Source of the DNA: JAWWPY01 sp964412845
GTDB lineage: Bacteria; Actinomycetota; Actinomycetes; Streptosporangiales; Streptosporangiaceae
Assembly (NCBI GenBank): GCA_964412845.1
Contig: CAYPQM010000139.1
Coordinates: forward strand, 1 to 19,056
DNA: 19,056 bases
Direction: 5' to 3'
A program made the position numbers and the translations under genes. The notes beneath the pieces were generated by a model. That model had not been told where the DNA came from. It was given only the letters and a program-made list of their open reading frames with translations, and searched no databases. This document shows, piece after piece, positions 12,962 through 19,056 of this stretch (position 1 is its first letter; every line of letters begins with the position of its first letter).

Positions 12962-13962
12962 CTTCCGTGCCTGTGGCCAATGACGTAGTCGATGACGCCG
13001 CCATCAAGGCGTTCGCCGCCCAGTATGGCGAGCGCGCCGCGCACCTGTCGCCGGTCGCCATCGTGATCGCCGCCTACAACGAGGAAGGGGTGCTCGGCTC
13101 GGTCGTTGACGCTCTTCCGCCCGCCCTGTGCGGGCTCGCCACCTCGGTCGTCGTGGTGTCCGACGGGGCTAAGGACGGCACCGTCGCCGAGGGCCGCGCC
13201 CATGGCGCGCTCGTCTGCGACGTCCCGGTCAACCGCGGCCAGGGCGCCGCGCTCCGGCTGGGCTACCGGCTCGCCCGGGAGGGCGGGGCCAGGTACATCG
13301 TGACCACCGACGCCGACGGCCAGTACAACCCCGCCGAGATGGAGCGGGTCCTTGACCCGGTCGTATCGGGCGAGGCCGACTTCGTCACCGGATCGCGCAA
13401 GCTGGGCAGCCAGGAGACCAACGACCTGGTCCGCCGCCTGGGCACGTGGGTCTTCGCGGTGACCATCAGCGCGCTGACCGGGCAGCGGGTGACCGACTCC
13501 TCGTTCGGCCTGCGTGCGATGCGCGCCGAGGTCACGGGGACTGTCCGCCTCGAACAGCCCCAGTACCAGTCGGCCGAGCTGCTGATCGCCGTGCTGGCCA
13601 AGGGATTCCGGGTGGAAGAGGTGCCCGCCACCATTCACAAGCGGCAGGTGGGCCAGAGCAAGAAGGGGCACAACGCGCTCTACGGCCTCAATTTCGCCGG
13701 CGTGATCGCGCGGACCTGGTGGCGAGAGCGTCAGCGCCGGGCGCCGCGCCCGGCCACCGCGTCGTCACCGGTTTCGGCCGGGGGTTCCGGCAACGGCTCC
13801 GCAGGGACCTCGCCCGAGGCCGCCGCCCCGTTGACCCGCGCTGAGCCCATGGCCAGCGCGACCCGGGCCGGATCCGCTGCCGACGAGACGCTCGGCGGCC
13901 CGGCCGGCTCGCCAGCGGCCGCTGATGGCGCTGTGGATCCCCGGTCCGCAAAGAGGACGTAG
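12958..13962 (+). CDS. Family 2 glycosyltransferase, polyprenyl-phosphate hexose synthase-like
   Basis: A GT-A fold transferase related to dolichyl-phosphate mannose synthase, expected to move a sugar from a nucleotide donor to a polyprenyl phosphate at the inner face of the membrane. Motifs: VAIVIAAYNEEGVLGSVVDA (33-52), VVSDGAKDGT (66-75), VNRGQGAALRLGY (91-103), and metal-binding Asp118/Asp120 in TTDADGQYNP. A GSRKLGS segment and DSSFGLRAMR complete the domain. There is no C-terminal membrane segment. The catalytic part ends near residue 260; the last 75 residues are Ala/Pro/Ser/Gly-rich and lie almost wholly over the antisense tail of the GtrA-like gene. The GTG start has GGAGGAGG eight bases upstream and overlaps the epimerase stop (GTGA). 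Sugar donor and acceptor are inferred from family and neighbours. Confidence 0.88.
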   Translation: MTSVPVANDVVDDAAIKAFAAQYGERAAHLSPVAIVIAAYNEEGVLGSVVDALPPALCGLATSVVVVSDGAKDGTVAEGRAHGALVCDVPVNRGQGAALRLGYRLAREGGARYIVTTDADGQYNPAEMERVLDPVVSGEADFVTGSRKLGSQETNDLVRRLGTWVFAVTISALTGQRVTDSSFGLRAMRAEVTGTVRLEQPQYQSAELLIAVLAKGFRVEEVPATIHKRQVGQSKKGHNALYGLNFAGVIARTWWRERQRRAPRPATASSPVSAGGSGNGSAGTSPEAAAPLTRAEPMASATRAGSAADETLGGPAGSPAAADGAVDPRSAKRT

Positions 13963-14402
13963 TGGAAAATCACGAACCTTGTGAGGAATGTCACGCAGTT
14001 CGCCACCAAGTAGGCGGCATCCACGAACAGCACCCGAGCCGGATGCGACAGGCCCATCCGCAGGGCTTCCTGGTTCGCGTACTTGGCGGTGAGCGTCAGC
14101 ACGACCGCCGCACCGACCGATACCGCCCAGAACGGCAAGGTCTCCTTGACCAGATTCGGCCGGCCCTTCCGCTCCCAGGCCCAGCGGCTCAGGATGTAAC
14201 TGACCGCCGCGCCGGTAAACCACGCCGCGATCGCCGACAGGCCAGCAGTAGCGTGCCCGGGGCCAAGCAGGAGGGTCAGCGTGATCTGGCTCGCCACGAA
14301 GGAAGCCAGTGCCACGGGCACGAACCTGCTGAAGCGCTTGCCCAACGAGCTGCGGAGGCGGCGTCGCAGGGAGGTGGCAAGCCGGGACGCTACGAGTGTC
14401 AT
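13731..14402 (-). CDS. GtrA-like membrane protein (putative polyprenyl-phosphate-sugar flippase)
   Basis: A small four-helix membrane protein of the GtrA/DPMS family, which is thought to flip undecaprenyl- or decaprenyl-phosphate sugars. Hydrophobic segments lie at about 27-47, 54-73, 89-107 and 124-151, with SYILSRWAWERKGR (68-81) at the characteristic loop after helix 2. ATG 14402 has AGGA seven bases upstream. The GtrA domain ends near residue 152 (FHYVLFADRG); the remaining 71 residues are low-complexity and overlap the C-terminal tail of the convergent glycosyltransferase gene over 232 bp. The tail is unusual for the family and its true length is uncertain. Pairing with a polyprenyl-phosphate transferase supports joint action on one lipid-linked sugar. 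Confidence 0.85.
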   Translation of the reverse strand: MTLVASRLATSLRRRLRSSLGKRFSRFVPVALASFVASQITLTLLLGPGHATAGLSAIAAWFTGAAVSYILSRWAWERKGRPNLVKETLPFWAVSVGAAVVLTLTAKYANQEALRMGLSHPARVLFVDAAYLVANCVTFLTRFVIFHYVLFADRGSTAPSAAAGEPAGPPSVSSAADPARVALAMGSARVNGAAASGEVPAEPLPEPPAETGDDAVAGRGARR

Positions 14403-14647
14403 GGGAGTCCTAGGTATTCGGAAGACCGACGGGCCGTCCAGTCAGGTATACAGTACGGGAACCGAACGATGCTGGAAGAAGGCAACCTCCGCATAGCCAC
14501 TCGGCCAGGTTGGCGTGGACGCCGACGGGAGGAGACCCCGGCCATCGCGGACGGTGACCCCCCACCATCAAGCCTCGGCCGGGGAAGACAGGCCGCTGCG
14601 GGACGGGGACAATCCAAGCGAGACACCGACAAGGCAGGAGCAAGATC

Positions 14648-15811
14648 ATGAAGATCTTGGTGTTGGGCGGGGACGGCTACCTCGGGTGGCCGACCGCGCT
14701 TCACCTCTCGGCGTGCGGCCACGAAGTCGCTGTGGCGGACAACTTCGCCCGCCGGGGGTATGACCATGAACTCGGCGTTGACAGCCTGGTGCCCATCGAG
14801 AGCCTGCAGACGCGCGTAGCGGTGTGGCGGGAGCACACGGGCAAGGACATCAAGTGCTACATCGGCGACTTGGTGGATGCCTCGTTCACGTACCACATAG
14901 TGGGAGACTTCCAGCCCGACGCGATAGTGCACTTCGCCGAGCAGCGGGCCGCGCCGTATTCGATGGTTGACCGGAAGCACGCGGTCTACACGCAGACCAA
15001 CAACGTGGTCGGCAACCTGAACGTGCTGTACGCGATCGCCGAGATCAACCCGGAAATCCACCTGGTCAAGCTCGGCACGATGGGTGAGTACGGCACGCCC
15101 AACATCGACATCGAGGAAGGCTGGCTGGAGGTCGAGCACAAGGGCCGCAAGGACCGGGTCCTGTTCCCGAAGCGGCCAGGCTCCTTCTACCACCTGTCCA
15201 AGGTGCACGACAGCCACAACATCGAGTTCGCCTGCCGGATCTGGAACCTGCGCGCCACCGACCTCAACCAGGGTGTCGTCTACGGCCAGCAGACCGCTGA
15301 GACGGCCAAGGACGAGCGGCTCGCCACCAGGTTCGACTACGACGCGGTGTTCGGCACCGTGCTGAACAGGTTCGTTATCCAGTCGGTGCTGGGCCAGCCG
15401 CTGACCGTGTACTGCAACGGCAGCCAGACCCGCGGGATCATCGACATCAGGGACACCGTCCGGTGTATCCAGATCGCCTGTGAGAACCCCGCTAACCAGG
15501 GCGAATTCCGGGTCTTCAACCAGATGACCGAGTCCATGTCGATCACCCAGATCGCCGAGACCATCGCCCGGTGCAGCCCTGACGCGGTCAAGATCGAGCA
15601 TCTGGACAACCCCCGCGTCGAGCTTTACGACCACTACTACAAAGTGACCCACACCAAGCTGGTCGAGCTTGGCCTGGAGCCGCACCTGCTCTCGGACACG
15701 CTCATCGACTCGCTGCTCGGCATCACCAAGCGGTACGCCCACCGGGTGCGGCTGGAAGCCCTCCGCCCCACGATCCAGTGGCGCAAGCCCATCAGTGAGG
15801 CGACCAAGTAG
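14648..15811 (+). CDS. sqdB: UDP-sulfoquinovose synthase-like NAD-dependent enzyme (SqdB/SQD1/Agl3 family)
   Basis: SQD1/SqdB converts UDP-glucose and sulfite to UDP-sulfoquinovose, the donor for sulfolipid; archaeal Agl3 supplies the same sugar to glycans. The 387 residues match SQD1 length. Motifs: VLGGDGYLGWPTALHLS (5-21), DAIVHFAEQRAAPYSM (91-106, plant form GEQRSAPYSM), LGTMGEYGTPNIDIEEG (142-158), SFYHLSKVHDSHN (179-191), ATDLNQGVVYG. Active-site residues Thr144, Tyr181 and Lys185 correspond to Thr145, Tyr182 and Lys186 of Arabidopsis SQD1, as I recall them. Gly97 and Ser101 of the EQR motif are Ala here, so the substrate could differ. ATG 14648 follows AGGAG. The gene is divergent from the GtrA-like gene. 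No SqdX-type sulfolipid transferase is in the window, so a glycan use is as likely as sulfolipid. Confidence 0.88.
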   Translation: MKILVLGGDGYLGWPTALHLSACGHEVAVADNFARRGYDHELGVDSLVPIESLQTRVAVWREHTGKDIKCYIGDLVDASFTYHIVGDFQPDAIVHFAEQRAAPYSMVDRKHAVYTQTNNVVGNLNVLYAIAEINPEIHLVKLGTMGEYGTPNIDIEEGWLEVEHKGRKDRVLFPKRPGSFYHLSKVHDSHNIEFACRIWNLRATDLNQGVVYGQQTAETAKDERLATRFDYDAVFGTVLNRFVIQSVLGQPLTVYCNGSQTRGIIDIRDTVRCIQIACENPANQGEFRVFNQMTESMSITQIAETIARCSPDAVKIEHLDNPRVELYDHYYKVTHTKLVELGLEPHLLSDTLIDSLLGITKRYAHRVRLEALRPTIQWRKPISEATK

Positions 15812-15829
15812 CCGCTCTGAGCGATCAGC

Positions 15830-15874
15830 AAGCGCGCGGGGCGGACGGCCAGTGGCCGTCCGCCCCGCGCGCTT
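15830..15874. terminator. Strong bidirectional terminator hairpin
   Basis: Perfect 21-bp inverted repeat: left arm 15830-15850 (begins AAGCGCGCGGGG), loop AGT, right arm 15854-15874 (ends CCCCGCGCGCTT). It fills the 79-bp gap between the convergent sqdB-like and DUF1906 genes. AA at one end and TT at the other give a minimal U start in each direction. Confidence 0.85.
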
Positions 15875-15890
15875 AGCTTGGGCGCTGCCG

Positions 15891-18107
15891 CTAACTTGCA
15901 CTGCCGCCGAGGTCCCCGGGGCCGACCCAGGAACCGGTGTACCGGGCGTGCCAGATGTGCGAGTCGGCCGATCCGCGCCAGAAGACGTCGATCATGCCGT
16001 CGCCCTGGCCGGCGGCGAACGGCCCGCCCCCCATCGGCCCCATGGCCAGCGGCACCGGCGCCTGCCAGAGGGTGCCCTGCGCGGCGGCCCACCACAGGCC
16101 GCCGCCCACTCCCGTCCAGAAGACGTTCACCGAGCCCGGCGCCGATGCCACCGCGAACGGCGCGGAGACCACCCCGGTGCTGAGGAAGGTTGGCCGGCCC
16201 CAGCCCACAGCGGACGTGTACGTGGCGTGCCACAGGCTGGCGTGGGCGGTCCCGTTCCAGAACACGTCTATCGTCCCGTCCGGCTGAGCGGTGGCATCCG
16301 GCGGACCGCCGAGGTTCCCCATGCCCAGGCTGGCCGGCCGGCGCCAGGCTGATCCTGGGCTCTGCAGTGTGTGCCACAGGTGACCGTCGGTCCCCCGCCA
16401 GAAGACGCTCACGGTGCTCACGCTGGACACCGCGGGAGACGGCGCCGAGGCGAGGCTGCCACCGAGGTTGTCCGGGCCGGTCCAGCCGCTGCCTGGCGTG
16501 TACCTGGCGTGCCACAGATGATTGTCAGCCTGCCCCCGCCAGAACACGTCGATCACGCCGCTGGCCTGCGCCACTGCCGCCGGCCTGCTGCCGATCGGGC
16601 CCATCCCGAGGTCCTTCAGCGCTGACCAGCCGGTCCCGGGCGAGTAGGCCGCGGACCACAGGTTGCCGTCCATGCCCTGGTAAAACACCGCCACGCCTTG
16701 CGGGCCCGACGATACGACCGATGGCTGGGAGGCGAGCGACCCGCCGAAACTGCCCGGGCCGTGCCATCCGCTGGCGGGGGTGAACCACTCGTGCCACAGC
16801 GCGCCGTCAGATCCCCGGAAGAACGTGTTGACTGTCCCGGTGGACTGATCGGCCGCGGCCTGTGACGCCTGCGCGGTGCCGCCGGCCGCCGTCAGCTGCA
16901 CATCGAGGTAATCCTGGTCGAGATCCAGCGAGACATCGCCGAAGGTCTGGGTGACGCCCCCCGTGTACTGGTGGACACGCAGGTGGCCGGGCCATGATGT
17001 CACCGGGATCACCGGGTCCTGCGTACTGGCGCTGCCATTCCACAAGGCGTCATAGATCACGTCAGGCATCGTGTCGGCGGGATTCGTGTAGTTGTTGACG
17101 AGATCGATGATTCCGGACAGCGAGCTGCTGTATATCCCGGACCGGTAGCCAAGGGCATGCAGTTCCTCGGTCCAGGATGAGAAGAAGCGCAGGGCCGCCG
17201 CCGCCTGCCCCGGTGAATATGCCTCCATGTCGTAATAGAGAGGGGTGCGCGATCCGAAACCCAGCAGCCTGGCCGAGGCGGCCGCGTCCTGGGCTGCACT
17301 GACAGCCTGGCTGGCAGGTGAGCTGAGTTCACCGAAATTCGCCTGCGGCCCTACGTACAAAGGCAGGAAATGCCAGCCGGCCGCGGCCTCGCTGGCTACC
17401 CACGCCGCCGACAGGTTCGCCTGGCTGCAGGCACGGTCGGAGCCGCCGATGTAGATGCCGACGGCCCGGTACGGAGAATCGGCCATCAGGGTCCGCATGG
17501 CGGACGAACTTGGCGCGGAGCAGGTGTCAAAGCCCGGGCCGGTGTAACTGGTGGCGCCCGCCGGAATTGGCGTGGGCACGGACTGCCCGGTAGCGCCGCC
17601 GCCCGAGCTCCGCGGCAGCGCCGCCGCGCCGGGCGCCAGGACGGCCGGCGCGGGCAGCGATGCGCTGGCCAGGATGGCCTCGATGCGCTGCCGGTGCGCG
17701 GCGTATGTCGCGGTCACGGTGATACGCCTGGTGACGACCGTGATCAGGCGATCAACCGAATTCGCCACCGCATGGACCGCAGCCCGGGCGGCGGACGGCT
17801 GGACCAGCAACGCCTCCGTCGTGCCGACCAGTGCGCTCGGGCACGACTGGTTACGGCCCGGCGCACCCAGGTAGACGACGTGCCGGTCGAACCGGACGCA
17901 CCAGCGGGGATGATCAGCGAGGCTGATCACCGGCCAGGTCCGGGGCACCTGGAAGGTGTAGCCGCGGTATGAGACCTGGTGCAGGCTGGATGGGGTGCCC
18001 GCGGCGGCGTAGCTGCTCACGGCCACGGTGGCGAGGGCCGCAACCATGCTGCCTGCCGCGAGGGCTCGGCTGCGACGGGCCCGCCGTGGCCTTCTGTCTG
18101 CGAGCAT
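15891..18107 (-). CDS. Secreted DUF1906 (Rv2525c-like) protein with C-terminal seven-bladed PLL-like propeller
   Basis: An exported protein of 738 residues. Residues 1-36: Arg-rich n-region, hydrophobic stretch and SYAAAG, a signal peptide with possible Tat character. Residues 45-105: a module found in actinobacterial secreted proteins (YRGYTFQVPRTWPV). Residues 190-405: DUF1906/Rv2525c glycoside-hydrolase-like TIM barrel with GFDTC (192-196), VGIYIGG (216-222) and acidic Asp293/Glu295 in YYDMEAYS. Residues 426-738: seven repeats of 46-47 residues, each starting like IDVFWRG with a following LWHA motif, at 426, 472, 519, 566, 613, 660 and 706. This fits the seven-bladed PLL/PHL-type fucose-binding lectin propeller. 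Expected role: binding and perhaps cutting cell-wall or foreign glycan. ATG 18107 follows GGGGGAG; an upstream in-frame start at 18185 lacks support. Faces the sugar cluster tail to tail. Confidence 0.88.
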   Translation of the reverse strand: MLADRRPRRARRSRALAAGSMVAALATVAVSSYAAAGTPSSLHQVSYRGYTFQVPRTWPVISLADHPRWCVRFDRHVVYLGAPGRNQSCPSALVGTTEALLVQPSAARAAVHAVANSVDRLITVVTRRITVTATYAAHRQRIEAILASASLPAPAVLAPGAAALPRSSGGGATGQSVPTPIPAGATSYTGPGFDTCSAPSSSAMRTLMADSPYRAVGIYIGGSDRACSQANLSAAWVASEAAAGWHFLPLYVGPQANFGELSSPASQAVSAAQDAAASARLLGFGSRTPLYYDMEAYSPGQAAAALRFFSSWTEELHALGYRSGIYSSSLSGIIDLVNNYTNPADTMPDVIYDALWNGSASTQDPVIPVTSWPGHLRVHQYTGGVTQTFGDVSLDLDQDYLDVQLTAAGGTAQASQAAADQSTGTVNTFFRGSDGALWHEWFTPASGWHGPGSFGGSLASQPSVVSSGPQGVAVFYQGMDGNLWSAAYSPGTGWSALKDLGMGPIGSRPAAVAQASGVIDVFWRGQADNHLWHARYTPGSGWTGPDNLGGSLASAPSPAVSSVSTVSVFWRGTDGHLWHTLQSPGSAWRRPASLGMGNLGGPPDATAQPDGTIDVFWNGTAHASLWHATYTSAVGWGRPTFLSTGVVSAPFAVASAPGSVNVFWTGVGGGLWWAAAQGTLWQAPVPLAMGPMGGGPFAAGQGDGMIDVFWRGSADSHIWHARYTGSWVGPGDLGGSAS

Positions 18108-18482
18108 GATGACTCCCCCGGGCCGGCCGCTATCACCCGCCATCGGCGCCCGCTGGAGAGCCCGCCAGTTACGACGGCAGCTCATCCCGACAGTTATTTG
18201 CCGCGATATTCAGCGGGACGCACGCGAAGACGCGCTCGCAGTTCCCCTATGCCAGGCGAGCGGCAGGCGATGTTGCGGCGATTTTTCATCTCGGTAATGG
18301 AGCATAGGCGTTACCGATCTGGCTGACTATCGCGACTCGCCGGGGCACTGCAATTACATAGAGAGCATTCACCGAAAAATAGGCTTAGCAATGAAGACCG
18401 CGCCGCCAGTTTATGCGCAGTATTAATTTCTGCCCGTATATTCCCGCCCGCTATCGCAGTGATTACCCCGGAACGCCCGGCG
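18108..18482. other. A/T-rich intergenic region upstream of the DUF1906 gene
   Basis: No supported gene. Around 18290-18470 the stretch is clearly richer in A and T than the rest of the window, with several TATAAT-like words, too many to choose a promoter. It contains the perfect inverted repeat at 18291-18317. The downstream region of the dnaE2-like gene is at the right; no clear terminator hairpin was seen. Confidence 0.6.
18291..18317. promoter_or_regulatory. Inverted repeat TCGGTAA-N13-TTACCGA, candidate operator
   Basis: Perfect 7-bp arms (18291-18297 and 18311-18317) separated by 13 bases, in the A/T-rich leader about 185-210 bp before the DUF1906 start. Arm centres are about two helical turns apart, as for a dimeric regulator. 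Regulator unknown. Confidence 0.35.
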
Positions 18483-19056
18483 CTAATCCGGCATACCGCC
18501 GGAGCTGCCGGGGCTTGCATGCCACAGCATGCGCGGCGGGCCCTTGACCGGCGCGCCGGGTGATCCGGCTTCCGCATAGGGCGACAGCGTGAATCCGTTG
18601 GGATAAATAATTTTCGCGCTTGCGCCCTGAGACGGCTGCGACGCTGGCGAAGCAGCACCTGCCCCGGGCACGTCGCCGGCGGCCATCGCGGCCCGCACCG
18701 CGCCGATTCCTGCGGACCTGTGGATCTCCTCCAGCGCCACCAGATCCCAGCATTCAGTGGCGTTGACCGACACGGACCGGCCGGTCCGGCGCAGCCGGCC
18801 TGCCACCACCAGCAGCCACGACCCGAACACCCGCGCTGCGCAGCGATCCTGGACCGACTCGAAGAATGCCAGGTCCACCTGGCCCGTCGGGTCATCGAGC
18901 GTGCTGAAGATGATCCGCAGGCCGGACCGGATCGCCGGTGTCTGGGTGGCGATCTTCACCCCAGCGACCAGGATCCGGGCGCCAGCCCGGCAGCCCGCCA
19001 GATCCGCCGAACGGACCACGCCGAGCTGGCCGAGCAGGTCCGCGTAGAAGCCCAGC
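18483..19056 (-). CDS. dnaE2: Error-prone DNA polymerase DnaE2-like, C-terminal end (5' truncated by window)
   Basis: The frame is open to the window edge and begins LGFYADLLGQLGVV, so the true start lies to the right of the window. The visible part holds the C-terminal OB-fold of actinobacterial DnaE2: VAGVKIATQTPAIRSG, then IIFSTLDDPTGQVDLAFFES, then VFGSWLLVVAGRLRRTGRS. A 90-residue tail follows, ending near the MLWHASPGSSGG motif common in this family. DnaE2 is a catalytic alpha-type subunit for translesion synthesis and works with ImuA'/ImuB in actinobacteria. Polymerase motifs are outside the window. A GTG at 19019 would make a short separate protein, but upstream codons continue the family sequence. 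A replicative DnaE lacks this tail. Confidence 0.88.
   Translation of the reverse strand, partial: LGFYADLLGQLGVVRSADLAGCRAGARILVAGVKIATQTPAIRSGLRIIFSTLDDPTGQVDLAFFESVQDRCAARVFGSWLLVVAGRLRRTGRSVSVNATECWDLVALEEIHRSAGIGAVRAAMAAGDVPGAGAASPASQPSQGASAKIIYPNGFTLSPYAEAGSPGAPVKGPPRMLWHASPGSSGGMPD

Noticed and set aside
12170..13671. Long minus-strand frames (12170-12886 and 12871-13671)
   Set aside because: Both are antisense to the epimerase and glycosyltransferase genes, which have intact catalytic motifs; His/Gly/Val-rich translations are typical shadows.
14399..15901. 500-codon minus-strand open frame
   Set aside because: It lies antisense to the sqdB-like gene, whose motifs are complete. The translation is Val/Asp/His-rich without family features.
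18108..18482. c-di-AMP (ydaO) riboswitch before the DUF1906 gene
   Set aside because: A GGGGAAC word occurs, but the matching downstream conserved segments are missing, so the call is not supported.

Overview
The window is high-GC DNA with GTG starts, GGAGG-type ribosome binding sites and gene content typical of a filamentous or soil actinobacterium (Streptosporangiales/Streptomycetales-like; genus not determinable). Examples are a group II truncated haemoglobin of the mycobacterial GlbO type, an actinobacterial second SSB next to EttA, a DUF1906/Rv2525c-type secreted protein and a DnaE2-type polymerase. From memory, glbO, ettA and the ssb paralogue also lie close together in Mycobacterium tuberculosis (Rv2470, Rv2477c, Rv2478c), so the left third looks like conserved core chromosome. 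A run of exactly 100 N (4487-4586) marks a draft-assembly gap inside a tandem repeat.

Layout. 1-725 (+): the 3' end of an MscS-type channel gene, overlapping a truncated haemoglobin gene by four bases. 791-4252 (-): ssb paralogue, ettA and a quinone oxidoreductase; the last two are tightly linked. 4253-4624: an intergenic stretch with two DnaA-box-like 9-mers and a 16-bp tandem repeat that holds the assembly gap and runs into the stop codon of the next gene. 4625-9367 (-): an HtrA-like protease and two dynamin-like GTPases, the GTPase pair sharing an ATGA overlap. 9452-11624 (-): a CysG-like bifunctional sirohaem/uroporphyrinogen methyltransferase gene and a precorrin-8X-methylmutase homologue whose expected catalytic residues look replaced. 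11625-12028: a divergent intergenic region with a perfect 9+4+9 palindrome. 12029-15811: a sugar cluster of epimerase and family 2 glycosyltransferase (+, overlapping by four bases), GtrA-like membrane protein (-) and UDP-sulfoquinovose-synthase-like enzyme (+). 15830-15874: a very strong bidirectional hairpin. 15891-18107 (-): a secreted DUF1906 protein carrying a seven-bladed PLL-like propeller. 18108-18482: an A/T-rich intergenic stretch. 18483 to the end (-): the 3' end of an error-prone DNA polymerase gene.

How the genes may work together. The most coherent unit is 12029-15811: two nucleotide-sugar enzymes, a dolichyl-phosphate-mannose-synthase-like transferase and a GtrA-type membrane protein, the parts expected for making and flipping a polyprenyl-phosphate sugar for an envelope glycan. 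A secreted lectin-like protein lies beside it. Use of sulfoquinovose as that sugar is my inference. The two GTPases, one with two membrane segments, probably act as a membrane-remodelling pair. No mobile element, CRISPR array, tRNA or rRNA was seen.
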